Under the pieces are notes generated by a model. The model was given only the letters and a program-made list of their open reading frames with translations, made no database searches and was not told where the DNA came from. The position numbers were made by a program, and so were the translations under genes. A stretch of 20,006 bases of DNA from CAZAPZ01 sp964487285 (lineage in GTDB: Bacteria > Campylobacterota_A > Desulfurellia > JAADFJ01). Shown here in pieces: positions 1 through 7,587 of this stretch; position 1 is the stretch's first letter, and each line of letters opens with the position of its first letter. The DNA lies in assembly GCA_964487285.1 (NCBI GenBank), contig CAZAPZ010000021.1, positions 1-20,006 of the forward strand. The letters run 5' to 3'.

Positions 1-1
1 G

Positions 2-352
2 GCCGTTGTAGGAGAAGAGCATTATGAAGTTGCCAGGCAAGTGCAGCAAGTTTTGCAGCGTTATAAAGAACTTCAGGATATTATTGCAATTTTGGGTATG
101 GAAGAGCTTTCGGAAAACGATAAACTAATTGTACAAAGAGCAAGAAAGATTCAGCGGTTTTTGTCGCAGCCGTTTTTTGTAGCAGAACAATTTACCGGTT
201 CGGAAGGCAAGTATGTTCCTGTTAGCGACACAGTCAGCGGGTTTAAATCACTTCTTAACGGAGAGATGGATGATCTTCCTGAACAAGCTTTTTATATGGT
301 AGGCGGAATGGATGAGGTAAGACAAAAGGCGAAAGAGCTATCGGGCAAATAG
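2..352 (+). CDS. atpD: ATP synthase F1 subunit beta, C-terminal end (partial)
   Basis: This is the 3' end of the catalytic beta subunit of F1Fo ATP synthase; the gene begins before the window and is open from base 2. The 116 visible residues match the conserved C-terminal helical domain: EEHYEVARQVQQVLQRY, then LQDIIAILGMEELSE, then RARKIQRFLSQPFFVAEQFT, ending in KELSGK. The P-loop and the catalytic residues lie upstream and are not visible. The GTG at 41 is an internal valine codon, not a start. The stop is one base before the atpC ATG, as expected for an atp operon ending in D-C. Identification is secure from the conserved C-terminal blocks. Confidence 0.97.
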   Translation, partial: AVVGEEHYEVARQVQQVLQRYKELQDIIAILGMEELSENDKLIVQRARKIQRFLSQPFFVAEQFTGSEGKYVPVSDTVSGFKSLLNGEMDDLPEQAFYMVGGMDEVRQKAKELSGK

Positions 353-353
353 G

Positions 354-767
354 ATGGCAAAGCTAAATTGCATTATTATCACACCGGAACGAAAGATCAG
401 GAATGTGGAGTGTGATTATGTCGGAGCCGCAGGCGTTGAGGGTGATTTTGGCATCCTACCTCAACATGCTCCATTTGTAAGTGAACTTGCACCGGGCGTG
501 CTATTTATTAGAAATGTAGGGAGAAAAGATGATCCTGTAGGGATTGAATCGGGATTTCTGCATGTTCTTAATGATAAAGTTACTGTTGTTGCAGATAATA
601 CTTACGAAAGAGAAGAACTTGACAAGACAGATGCCGAGTATAAGAAGCTATATGAAGATGCGAAAACAGATGTCGAGAAGATAGAGAAATCCGATCCGAG
701 ATATGCTGATAAATGGAGAAGTTTCAGTAAGCGAATGACGCAGTGGAAGCTTATTTCTTATAAATGA
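354..767 (+). CDS. atpC: ATP synthase F1 subunit epsilon
   Basis: This is the epsilon subunit of the F1 central stalk (137 aa, normal length), which couples gamma rotation to catalysis and can inhibit ATP hydrolysis. The N-terminal beta-sandwich has the family block VEGDFGILPQHAPFVSEL at about residues 28-45. The C-terminal third, from about residue 85, is charged and helical (REELDKTDAEYKKLYED). The ATG follows the atpD stop by one base and relies on a weak TAGG directly in front, so translation is probably coupled to atpD. The stop overlaps the tolQ ATG by 4 bases (ATGA), which places the Tol cluster in the same transcriptional unit. Confidence 0.95.
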   Translation: MAKLNCIIITPERKIRNVECDYVGAAGVEGDFGILPQHAPFVSELAPGVLFIRNVGRKDDPVGIESGFLHVLNDKVTVVADNTYEREELDKTDAEYKKLYEDAKTDVEKIEKSDPRYADKWRSFSKRMTQWKLISYK

Positions 768-1357
768 ACGCTGCTTTACAGTTTGGCTCAATAGGCGTTG
801 TTGCAATAATAGTTTTAATAATTCTCGGATGGCTTTCTATCTGGTCATGGTCGGTCATATTTAGGAAGTATTTCTTGATAAAAGAGGTAGACAACCAAGA
901 GAAGATGGTTATAAAATATGTAGAGAAAGGTGGAAAAACAGATGATATAATGTCTTATTCGAGCCATCTTTCATATTCACCAACTGCCATGTTTTTTGAT
1001 AATAAGTATAAAGATATAGGAATATATATAGAGGAAACCCGAATAAAGCTGTCAAAGGGGTTGACTTTATTAGCCTCTATCGGTGCTAATGCACCATTTA
1101 TAGGGCTTTTCGGCACTGTTGTAGGTATAATGAATGCATTTTCTAAAATAGGTTCGTCAGGATCAACGAATATTACTATTATAGCACCTGGCATAAGCGA
1201 GGCTTTAATTACAACAGCAGCAGGACTTTTTGTGGCAATACCTGCAGTTTTTGCATATAATATTATTAGGCGAAAGACCGATGATATATTAGTCAGAACA
1301 AAGGCGACTCTTGAATATATATCAAAAAGAGATTCCGTATCCGGCAAGTTAATATGA
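764..1357 (+). CDS. tolQ: Tol-Pal system proton channel subunit TolQ
   Basis: This is an inner-membrane protein of the MotA/TolQ/ExbB family. With TolR it forms the proton-driven motor that energises TolA during outer-membrane constriction. Three hydrophobic segments are visible: about residues 8-30, 98-120 and 140-165. The second carries the family signature ASIGANAPFIGLFGTVVGI, and the third reads EALITTAAGLFVAIPAV. At 197 aa it is slightly short for TolQ (about 220-230), mainly in the N-terminal and C-terminal parts. The family also includes ExbB, but tolR, tolA, tolB, pal and cpoB downstream make TolQ the better call. The start overlaps the atpC stop. Confidence 0.93.
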   Translation: MNAALQFGSIGVVAIIVLIILGWLSIWSWSVIFRKYFLIKEVDNQEKMVIKYVEKGGKTDDIMSYSSHLSYSPTAMFFDNKYKDIGIYIEETRIKLSKGLTLLASIGANAPFIGLFGTVVGIMNAFSKIGSSGSTNITIIAPGISEALITTAAGLFVAIPAVFAYNIIRRKTDDILVRTKATLEYISKRDSVSGKLI

Positions 1358-1418
1358 TAACCGTGACTTGTATTGATAGATCGCTATATGGCAGCGACTG
1401 GGGACAAAATGTAGGGTT

Positions 1419-1448
1419 ATGAATAAAAAAATGTCGTTAAGCGCATAA
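1419..1448 (+). other. Mini-ORF in the tolQ-tolR spacer
   Basis: A nine-codon ORF (MNKKMSLSA) lies in the 110-base gap between tolQ and tolR, preceded by a weak Shine-Dalgarno-like TAGGG at 1412-1416. The tolR ATG at 1468 has only A/T in front of it and no visible ribosome-binding site. The mini-ORF could be a translated leader that reinitiates at tolR. It could also be the original tolR N-terminus, now out of frame: a one-base shift near 1440-1445 would join it to tolR. It may equally be chance; I have no protein-level support. Confidence 0.2.
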
Positions 1449-1467
1449 CATTAATTATAATAAAAAA

Positions 1468-1857
1468 ATGAATGATACGGACCAATCGATCTGGCAGATT
1501 AATATTACACCATTTGTAGATGTTATACTGGTTGTTCTAATTATTGTTATGGTTACAGCTCCTATGTTAACGCGAGGCATAAATGTTAACCTTCCAAAGG
1601 CAGGATCCTCAAAAAGCAAAGTCGCTCTTAAGGATATTGTGATTAGCATAGATAAAAACGGAGTATTTTACGTTGGCAGCAAGAAAAGCAGTATTAAAAA
1701 TATCAGATCTATTATAATAAATCATAAAAATCGAAGAGTGCTGATAAAAGCTGATACTGCCGTGCCCTACGGTACTGTTGTACATTTCATAGATATGGCA
1801 AAATCTCTCGGTATAACAAAAATAGGTCTTCTTACCACGCCGAGAAAAAAAAGATAA
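1468..1857 (+). CDS. tolR: Tol-Pal system protein TolR
   Basis: This is an ExbD/TolR family protein (129 aa), the single-pass partner of TolQ in the proton-driven motor. The N-terminal block INITPFVDVILVVLIIVMV, from about residue 11, is the family hallmark, with the proton-path aspartate at residue 18 inside the membrane segment (about 15-33). The periplasmic part includes VPYGTVVHFIDMAKSLGITK, which matches the usual peptidoglycan-binding ExbD fold. The start at 1468 gives a normal short cytoplasmic tail. No Shine-Dalgarno is visible upstream, and the 110-base gap after tolQ is unusually long for this operon. Confidence 0.92.
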   Translation: MNDTDQSIWQINITPFVDVILVVLIIVMVTAPMLTRGINVNLPKAGSSKSKVALKDIVISIDKNGVFYVGSKKSSIKNIRSIIINHKNRRVLIKADTAVPYGTVVHFIDMAKSLGITKIGLLTTPRKKR

Positions 1858-1995
1858 TTGTAAATTCTCAGCCTAACAGCAATGGATAGTTGTTTTGCAT
1901 CAGAATGGATTTAAATATAAAAAATAGTAAAGATAATACAATAAAAAATATGCATTTCTGCAGAACAGGTAACCAAATGAGACTATATTTAAGCC

Positions 1996-2781
1996 ATGGC
2001 CGACAAAGCTAAGATATCAGGATGGTTGTGGTCGATACTGCTTCATATTTGTGTATTGCTTTTGTTATTATATTTGAGTTCATACAGCGTTTCTCATATA
2101 TACAGGAAACAAAATATCATAAATATTGATATTTTATCAATAGCTAACTCATCTCATGTACAGAAACGGAAAAAGATTTATATAAGGAAAAAGAGTGTAA
2201 AACATAAAAGAAAGATAAAAAAAAATATCAAGAAACAACCGGTAAAAATTACAAAAAAAATTGAAAAAAAATTGGTTACAAAGAACAATAAAAAGAAAAT
2301 AAATAAGTTCAAAAGAAAATTAAAAAGTAAATCGAAAGAGAAACTAATTAAACTATCGGAATTGAGAAATTTAAGATTAATCAAAAAACGGTTTGGCAAA
2401 GCTATTGAACAAATAAAAAGACATAAGAGACTTTCGGCAATATTTGCCATACAAAAGAAAATGAAAGTTGAAATCGGGCAGGCCTCTAAAGAAAAGATAT
2501 CATATGATAAGTTGATAACATACCTTATTCAGAGAAAATGGAAAATTAATAACTTTATTTTGACAAAAAGAAATTATTATACTATTATAAAAATTGTTCT
2601 TGCTAAATCGGGAATTTTGCTTAAAATAAACGATATTAAAAGTTCAGGAAACAAATATTTTGATAAAACATGCGAAGATGCAGTAAGGTTGGCGGCGCCG
2701 TTTCCTCCGTATAAATTCTCTTTTGATAGAACAAACGATATAATTTTAACATGCAGAGTTAATAAAAATGAAATTCATTAG
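1996..2781 (+). CDS. tolA: TolA/TonB-like energy-transducing protein
   Basis: The 261-aa protein has the TolA layout. There is an N-terminal membrane anchor at about residues 9-29 (ISGWLWSILLHICVLLLLLY). A very lysine/arginine-rich, probably helical spacer spans about 55-150. A C-terminal TolA/TonB-type domain spans about 165-257 and includes AVRLAAPFPPYKFSF. TolA spans the periplasm and links the TolQR motor to TolB and Pal at the outer membrane. The spacer is unusually basic, without the Ala/Glu-rich repeats of enterobacterial TolA, in keeping with the AT-rich codon pool. A TonB-like role cannot be excluded, but the position between tolR and tolB favours TolA. No clear ribosome-binding site precedes the ATG. 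The 3' end overlaps tolB by 14 bases. Confidence 0.85.
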   Translation: MADKAKISGWLWSILLHICVLLLLLYLSSYSVSHIYRKQNIINIDILSIANSSHVQKRKKIYIRKKSVKHKRKIKKNIKKQPVKITKKIEKKLVTKNNKKKINKFKRKLKSKSKEKLIKLSELRNLRLIKKRFGKAIEQIKRHKRLSAIFAIQKKMKVEIGQASKEKISYDKLITYLIQRKWKINNFILTKRNYYTIIKIVLAKSGILLKINDIKSSGNKYFDKTCEDAVRLAAPFPPYKFSFDRTNDIILTCRVNKNEIH

Positions 2782-4024
2782 CGTTATATATATTGCAATA
2801 GTTTTGTCTATTGCGCTTCCATCGCAAGCAGCTCGCTTTAATATAGATATTAATAACCCCGGTTTTAGAAAGATTGCCATACAAATACATAAGATAAATA
2901 ATGATAAATATGGTATATCAAAAAGGGTTTTTCATGACCTTTCCACAACGGGTCTGTTTAATGTGATATATTCGGAAATTCCTATAAATTTTGATGTCAA
3001 TCATACCGATCTTGTAAATAGCTCCGGTGGTCTCGGAGGATCATATCTGTTATATGGTTCCGTGGACAAGGATAAAGACGGATTGGTAAAAGTGAGATTT
3101 GTGCAGAGAACACCGTTTAAAGAAATTTTTGCGAGATTATATAAAACCGATTCAAATCCAAGTGGCAGAAGATGGCTTGCCCATAGGATAGCCGATGATA
3201 TTTTCAAATCTATTTTCGGCAGCTACGGTCCGTTTGAATCGTTGTTTGCGTTCTCATTAAAAGTGGGTAACAATAGGGAAATTTATATTAGTGAATTTGA
3301 CGGCTCCGGTTTAATTAAAATCACCAACTACAAATCGCTTAGTTATTATCCGAGATGGTTAGGAAGATCAACTATATATTTTAGCTCGTTAAAAGGCAAT
3401 AATATAATTTTGTACAAATATAATATTTCAAATGGAAATATAAAGGTGGTTTCCAATCTAAAAGGCTTGAATATAGGCGGGGATCCATCTGAGAATGGAA
3501 AATACATAGTATATTCTTCACCTCATGGAAATGCAGTTGATATATACCTTTTAAATACAGTTACAGGTAAAACGAGAAGATTAACCAATGACGGTTCTAT
3601 TAATGTGTCGCCTGCTTTGTATAAGAATAATCTAATTTACACATCAAATCGCTATGGAGAACCGCAGATATTTATGAAAAACCTTAAAACCGGACATATA
3701 AAACGTTTGACTTACCACGGCAGATACAATACATCGCCAAGTTTATCGCATGATCATAAAAAGATCGCATTTGTCAGCCGCCGTAACGGTTCTTTTAATA
3801 TTGCTACTATCAATACCGACGGGAGCGGCTACAAAGTTATAACCGAGGGATTCACCAATGTTGCTCCGGCATGGTCTCCGGGAGATAAGTTTATTGCATT
3901 TGTTAAAAAGGAGAATGGTATATCTTCGGTTTATCTCTCAAATAAATCTGTAGGCCAAACAAATCTTATTTTTTCTATAAAAGGAGACATAGGTTCTCTT
4001 GCATGGTCGGGACTTTTTAGATAG
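2768..4024 (+). CDS. tolB: Tol-Pal system beta-propeller protein TolB
   Basis: This is a periplasmic protein that cycles between Pal and TolA to control outer-membrane attachment to peptidoglycan. At 418 aa it has the normal family length. A signal peptide is clear, with a hydrophobic core at about residues 4-17 and a likely cleavage after SQA at about 21. The N-terminal domain covers about 22-155. The C-terminal half carries WD40-like TolB repeats, for example GLNIGGDPSENGKYIVYSS, INVSPALYKNNLIYTSNR, YNTSPSLSHDHKKIAFVSR and FTNVAPAWSPGDKFIAFVK. The start lies inside the end of tolA and lacks its own Shine-Dalgarno, which suggests coupling to tolA translation. Confidence 0.95.
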   Translation: MKFISVIYIAIVLSIALPSQAARFNIDINNPGFRKIAIQIHKINNDKYGISKRVFHDLSTTGLFNVIYSEIPINFDVNHTDLVNSSGGLGGSYLLYGSVDKDKDGLVKVRFVQRTPFKEIFARLYKTDSNPSGRRWLAHRIADDIFKSIFGSYGPFESLFAFSLKVGNNREIYISEFDGSGLIKITNYKSLSYYPRWLGRSTIYFSSLKGNNIILYKYNISNGNIKVVSNLKGLNIGGDPSENGKYIVYSSPHGNAVDIYLLNTVTGKTRRLTNDGSINVSPALYKNNLIYTSNRYGEPQIFMKNLKTGHIKRLTYHGRYNTSPSLSHDHKKIAFVSRRNGSFNIATINTDGSGYKVITEGFTNVAPAWSPGDKFIAFVKKENGISSVYLSNKSVGQTNLIFSIKGDIGSLAWSGLFR

Positions 4025-4056
4025 TATATGAATAATGTTTTAATGGAGGTATTAAG

Positions 4057-4638
4057 ATGAAGTTATTTGGAAAATTTTCGTTAATTTTGCTGTTTATTGG
4101 TTTTATAACAGTTGCAGGGTGTTCAAAAAAGGTTATTAAGGGAACTGTTAGTCCAAAGCCTATAAATAGTACTCAGGCTGTAAAAAAACCGGTTGTAAAA
4201 ACGCCGTCAGCAAATATTGCATCGGGGGCATCGGGGGTATCTGTTACTCTACCTGCAATTAGCAGCAGCCAGCTTAGAAACTTGATCAAGAGCGTATCGG
4301 GTACTATTTTTTCAGACGTGCATTTTGATTTTGACAAAGCTTTGATTAAAAGTAATGATATACCGCATCTTAACAAAATGGCAGCCTGGTTGAAATCGCA
4401 TCCTCGCGTTTTGGTTCGTATTGCAGGAAACTGTGACGAAAGAGGAACCGAAGTGTATAACATAGCACTTGGATGGAGAAGAGCTGATTCGGTAAAAAAT
4501 TATTTTATTTCACTTAATGTTTCAGAAAATCAGATAACCACTGTTAGCTATGGCAAAGATAGACCGATAGATCCTGAGCACAATAAAGTTGCATGGGCAA
4601 AAAATAGAAGAGACAGTTTTGTTCTTTCTTTAAAGTAG
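4057..4638 (+). CDS. pal: Peptidoglycan-associated lipoprotein Pal
   Basis: This outer-membrane lipoprotein binds peptidoglycan non-covalently and partners TolB. The N-terminus is a lipoprotein signal peptide with the lipobox VAGC, lipidated cysteine at residue 22. A Pro/Ser/Ala-rich linker runs to about residue 70. The C-terminal OmpA-like domain (about 85-193) has DVHFDFDKALIK and GNCDERGTEVYNIALGWRRA, which carries the conserved Asp and Arg that contact diaminopimelate. The ribosome-binding site is strong (GGAGG at 4045-4049). This suggests independent, higher-level translation, as expected for an abundant structural lipoprotein. It has 193 aa, a normal length. Confidence 0.96.
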   Translation: MKLFGKFSLILLFIGFITVAGCSKKVIKGTVSPKPINSTQAVKKPVVKTPSANIASGASGVSVTLPAISSSQLRNLIKSVSGTIFSDVHFDFDKALIKSNDIPHLNKMAAWLKSHPRVLVRIAGNCDERGTEVYNIALGWRRADSVKNYFISLNVSENQITTVSYGKDRPIDPEHNKVAWAKNRRDSFVLSLK

Positions 4639-4645
4639 TTAATAT

Positions 4646-5488
4646 ATGAACATTGCAACTCTACTTTTTCTGATAATGACTACGGCTGTTAGTGCATTTG
4701 CAGCTAATTCAAATCTTCCTGCGATAAATGGACAGCGTATTGATGACCTTAGATCATCTTATGCAACATTAACCGTAAGATACGAAGGTATTTTATCAAA
4801 TATCGGCCGGCTTACGGGCAGATTTGATGAATTTGAACATACTGCTAATAAGTTAAGTAGTAATATCAATGGTAATGGATTAAAAATCAATAATTTATCA
4901 AAAAAAATAACTTCAGTAGGAAATAAGCTTGATAAGTTGGAACTGAAAATAGTTTCATTATCCAAAAGTATAGATAAACTGCAGCAGTTACTTGCATCAT
5001 CGGCTAACGGTACAAAGAATGTTATAAGCAGTAATCGATCTAATGGTAAAGGTTTGAGTGCGCCCCCTATCGTTGCAAAGAGATCGCAAACGCCTGAAAC
5101 AAAAATTAAGCTCCTTCCGATAACAGGTGATTACGGTAAAGCGATGGAATTTCTAAAACAGAAAAAATTTAAAAACGCATTGAATTTGTTGAGTAAATTT
5201 ATCAAAGATAATCCTCAAGATAAACGCATTGCCATGGCATATTTCCAAAAAGGAGAGATCTATTTTGCACTGGAACAGTATGATAGTGCTATAATTGATT
5301 ATGACCAGGTAGTTACCCGTTTTCCGAGATTTGAAAAGATAGCAACTGCTATGTTGAAAGAGGGCATCTGTTTTTCAAAACTCAACGATTCAATTGATGC
5401 TAAGTATTTGCTGAATAAAGTTATCCAAGGATTTCCGGGATCAGATCAAGCTAAACGTGCTTTATTGTATTTGAAAAAAATAAAATAG
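4646..5488 (+). CDS. cpoB: Cell division coordinator CpoB (YbgF-like, coiled coil plus TPR)
   Basis: This is the periplasmic protein usually encoded last in tol-pal operons; in E. coli it coordinates peptidoglycan synthesis with outer-membrane constriction. A signal peptide is evident (MNIATLLFLIMTTAVSAFAA). The region from about residue 25 to 118 is rich in heptad-like patterns (LSNIGRLTGRFDEFEHT, LSKKITSVGNKLDKLELKI) and probably forms the trimerising coiled coil. After a Ser/Pro-rich linker, about residues 155-280 hold TPR repeats (YGKAMEFLKQKKFKNALNLL, AYFQKGEIYFALEQYDSAII). At 280 aa it is typical. The start is 8 bases after the pal stop, with only a weak upstream AAAG motif. Confidence 0.9.
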   Translation: MNIATLLFLIMTTAVSAFAANSNLPAINGQRIDDLRSSYATLTVRYEGILSNIGRLTGRFDEFEHTANKLSSNINGNGLKINNLSKKITSVGNKLDKLELKIVSLSKSIDKLQQLLASSANGTKNVISSNRSNGKGLSAPPIVAKRSQTPETKIKLLPITGDYGKAMEFLKQKKFKNALNLLSKFIKDNPQDKRIAMAYFQKGEIYFALEQYDSAIIDYDQVVTRFPRFEKIATAMLKEGICFSKLNDSIDAKYLLNKVIQGFPGSDQAKRALLYLKKIK

Positions 5489-7344
5489 TGAGCTTGATTG
5501 AAAGGATAGAATCGCCGGCTGATCTTAGAAAACTTGATGTTGCTAAGCTTGATATCGTTGCATCTGAGCTGCGTGAGTTCATTATCAACAATGTCTCGGT
5601 AACAGGAGGGCACCTTGCTTCGTCGTTGGGTGCTGTTGACCTTACGATTGCGGTTCATTATGTTTTTGACACACCGAAAGATAAAATTGTTTTTGATGTC
5701 GGTCATCAATGTTATGCGCATAAAATTCTTACCGGAAGAAAAAGGATGTTTTCTACATTGAGGCAATATGGCGGTATATCGGGCTTTCCAAACCGTCGGG
5801 AATCGGAATTTGACACATTTGGTGTAGGTCATGCAGGAACCGCGATTGCCGCAGCACTTGGAATGGTTGCAGCAAGAGATATAAAAGGAACGGGCGAAAG
5901 AGTGACAGCAATAGTTGGCGATGGAGCTCTTTCAAGCGGTATTGCATGGGAGGGGCTTAATAATGCAAGCCAAATGGATTCGGATATTGTTATAATTATC
6001 AATGATAACGAGATGTCCATATCTCCATCCCTTGGAGCCATATCAACATATCTTTCTAAGGCATCTTCCGGACGCATTTATACCTCTTTTAGAAATATAT
6101 TTGAGAGAACAATAAAAGGCGCTCCTATTTTAAGTGAGACCATTCTGAAAATGGCACGTAAATTTGAAGTCTCGCTTAAACTGCTTTCGCCGGGGCTTTT
6201 GTTTGAGGAGATGGGATTCAGATATTTTGGTCCAATAAACGGACATAATATAAAAGATCAAGTTACCATGCTAAGAAATGTGAAATCGCTGAAAGGGCCG
6301 GTAATATTACATGTTATAACAAAAAAAGGCAAAGGTTACAAGCCGGCTGAGGATGATCCTGTAAAATTTCATGGTATAGGTGCTTTTGATAAACAAACAG
6401 GTCAAAAGAAAGGAAAAAGTGCACAAACATATTCTCTTGCAGCAGCAGCAGCGTTGTCCGAACTTTTTAAATATGATGACCGTGCTATAGCCATTAGTGC
6501 TGCAATGTTAGAAGGCACAGGACTTTCAGAGTTAAAACTAAATTTTCCCGATAGAGTGTTTGATGTTGGAATTGCCGAACAGCATGCGGTTACATTTGCC
6601 GCAGGCCTTTCATCATCGGGCATTTATTCATATGTTGTTCTCTATTCAACTTTTCTTCAGAGAGCCTATGATTCGGTCATACATGATGCGGCCCTTCAGA
6701 ACCTTCCAATGACATTCCTGATTGATAGAGCAGGTATTGTAGGAGCAGATGGGGCAACGCACAACGGTATTTTTGATATTGCATATCTTCTGCCTATACC
6801 CAATCTAATTTTGATGGCTCCTGCCGATAAAGACGAACTTGCTAACATGATAAAATTTTCAAGAAATCTTTTGCAGCCTGCAGCGATACGATATCCGAGA
6901 GGTGAAGCCGAACTTCTCGATATAACGCATAAACAGATACAAATAGGAACGGCATCAGTTGAGAGAGAAGGCAGTGATATGGTGATGTTTGCATACGGAT
7001 CAATGGTTAAGGTTGCTCTTGAAGCAGCTGAGTCATTAAAAGATAAGAAAATTATGTCATCGGTGATAAATCTAAGATTCATAAAACCGATAGATAAAAA
7101 TCTCATAATGAGATATGCAAATAATTCAAAAGCGGTAATGGTATTGGAAGAGGGAAGTGAAATAGGCGGAGTAGGTGAATTAATCAGCTTCATACTTCTT
7201 AAGGAAAAAATATACAGGCCGATAAAAATAGTTGCTATAAAAGATAAGTTTGTTGTTCATGGTAAACAAGATTTAATGCGTTCTATGTTTGGTTTGGACA
7301 TTGTGTCTGTGGTGGATTGCGCTTTGAGTCTTTTTAGAAACTGA
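5488..7344 (+). CDS. dxs: 1-deoxy-D-xylulose-5-phosphate synthase
   Basis: This is the thiamine-diphosphate enzyme that condenses pyruvate with glyceraldehyde-3-phosphate, the first step of the MEP isoprenoid pathway; it is cytoplasmic. At 618 aa it has family length. Visible hallmarks are GGHLASSLGAVDL (His42), DVGHQCYAHK (His73), the ThDP motif from GDG at 144-146 to NDN at 172-174, and GIAEQHAVTFAAG with Glu364. The C-terminal transketolase domains are intact (LIDRAGIVGADGATHNG, RYPRGEAEL). Translation probably starts at GTG 5488, which shares one base with the cpoB stop; no Shine-Dalgarno is visible, so it looks coupled. The TGA stop at 7342-7344 lies inside the terminal repeat of the downstream MITE-like element, so the natural C-terminus may have been altered. 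Confidence 0.96.
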   Translation: MSLIERIESPADLRKLDVAKLDIVASELREFIINNVSVTGGHLASSLGAVDLTIAVHYVFDTPKDKIVFDVGHQCYAHKILTGRKRMFSTLRQYGGISGFPNRRESEFDTFGVGHAGTAIAAALGMVAARDIKGTGERVTAIVGDGALSSGIAWEGLNNASQMDSDIVIIINDNEMSISPSLGAISTYLSKASSGRIYTSFRNIFERTIKGAPILSETILKMARKFEVSLKLLSPGLLFEEMGFRYFGPINGHNIKDQVTMLRNVKSLKGPVILHVITKKGKGYKPAEDDPVKFHGIGAFDKQTGQKKGKSAQTYSLAAAAALSELFKYDDRAIAISAAMLEGTGLSELKLNFPDRVFDVGIAEQHAVTFAAGLSSSGIYSYVVLYSTFLQRAYDSVIHDAALQNLPMTFLIDRAGIVGADGATHNGIFDIAYLLPIPNLILMAPADKDELANMIKFSRNLLQPAAIRYPRGEAELLDITHKQIQIGTASVEREGSDMVMFAYGSMVKVALEAAESLKDKKIMSSVINLRFIKPIDKNLIMRYANNSKAVMVLEEGSEIGGVGELISFILLKEKIYRPIKIVAIKDKFVVHGKQDLMRSMFGLDIVSVVDCALSLFRN

Positions 7345-7357
7345 TGTTACGCACTAA
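7339..7357 (+). repeat. Left terminal inverted repeat of the MITE-like element
   Basis: The sequence aactgatgttacgcactaa is the exact reverse complement of 7588-7606. It contains the dxs stop codon (TGA at 7342-7344). Confidence 0.9.
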
Positions 7358-7370
7358 ACGCAGAGTTTCA

Positions 7371-7472
7371 GCAAAAAAGAGAAAGCGTTGTATATAAGGA
7401 GGTTTTTGCTGGTGTAGTCGTAGCTACGGTAGCAAGATTCCGACGCAATAGATGATGCTTTCTCTTTTTTGC
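7371..7472. repeat. Internal 16-bp inverted repeat with a nested symmetric arm
   Basis: gcaaaaaagagaaagc (7371-7386) pairs perfectly with 7457-7472. The 70-base loop contains a smaller arm with mirrored design: TTGCT, GGT, GTAG, a 6-base turn, CTAC, GGT, AGCAA (7406-7435). The two stem segments are separated by matching GGT internal loops. An AAGGAGG at 7398-7404 sits just before this arm but is followed only by a TTG-CTG-GTG-stop triplet run. Confidence 0.8.
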
Positions 7473-7479
7473 CCTTTGG

Positions 7480-7576
7480 GTGGCAATATTAACACATAAT
7501 TGCTGTGTTAGTGCAGCTTGAAGCAGCTGGTTGTTCTGCGTTGCACTGCCTTGCACTTATACGCTGCTATTGCCAC
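7480..7576. repeat. Second internal inverted repeat with nested hairpins
   Basis: gtggcaata (7480-7488) pairs with tattgccac (7568-7576). Enclosed are a 7-bp hairpin (taacaca at 7490-7496 with tgtgtta at 7504-7510), a 5-bp cagct/agctg stem (7514-7518 with 7525-7529) and an agtgca/tgcact pair (7510-7515 with 7542-7547). The last two overlap and are alternatives rather than one fold. Confidence 0.65.
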
Positions 7577-7587
7577 GGTAGCTATGG

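Noticed and set aside
41..352. A 103-residue protein starting at GTG 41
   Set aside because: The frame is open to base 2 and the upstream residues match AtpD, so this is an internal valine codon.
6696..7193. Minus-strand 165-residue ORF and other antisense ORFs opposite dxs, tolQ, mnmA and ald
   Set aside because: All lie opposite strongly conserved genes, have no ribosome-binding sites or family motifs, and arise from the codon pattern of the + strand.
7368..7556. Minus-strand 62-residue ORF in the dxs-murB gap
   Set aside because: It lies entirely inside the MITE-like element, across its inverted repeats, and shows no protein-like features.
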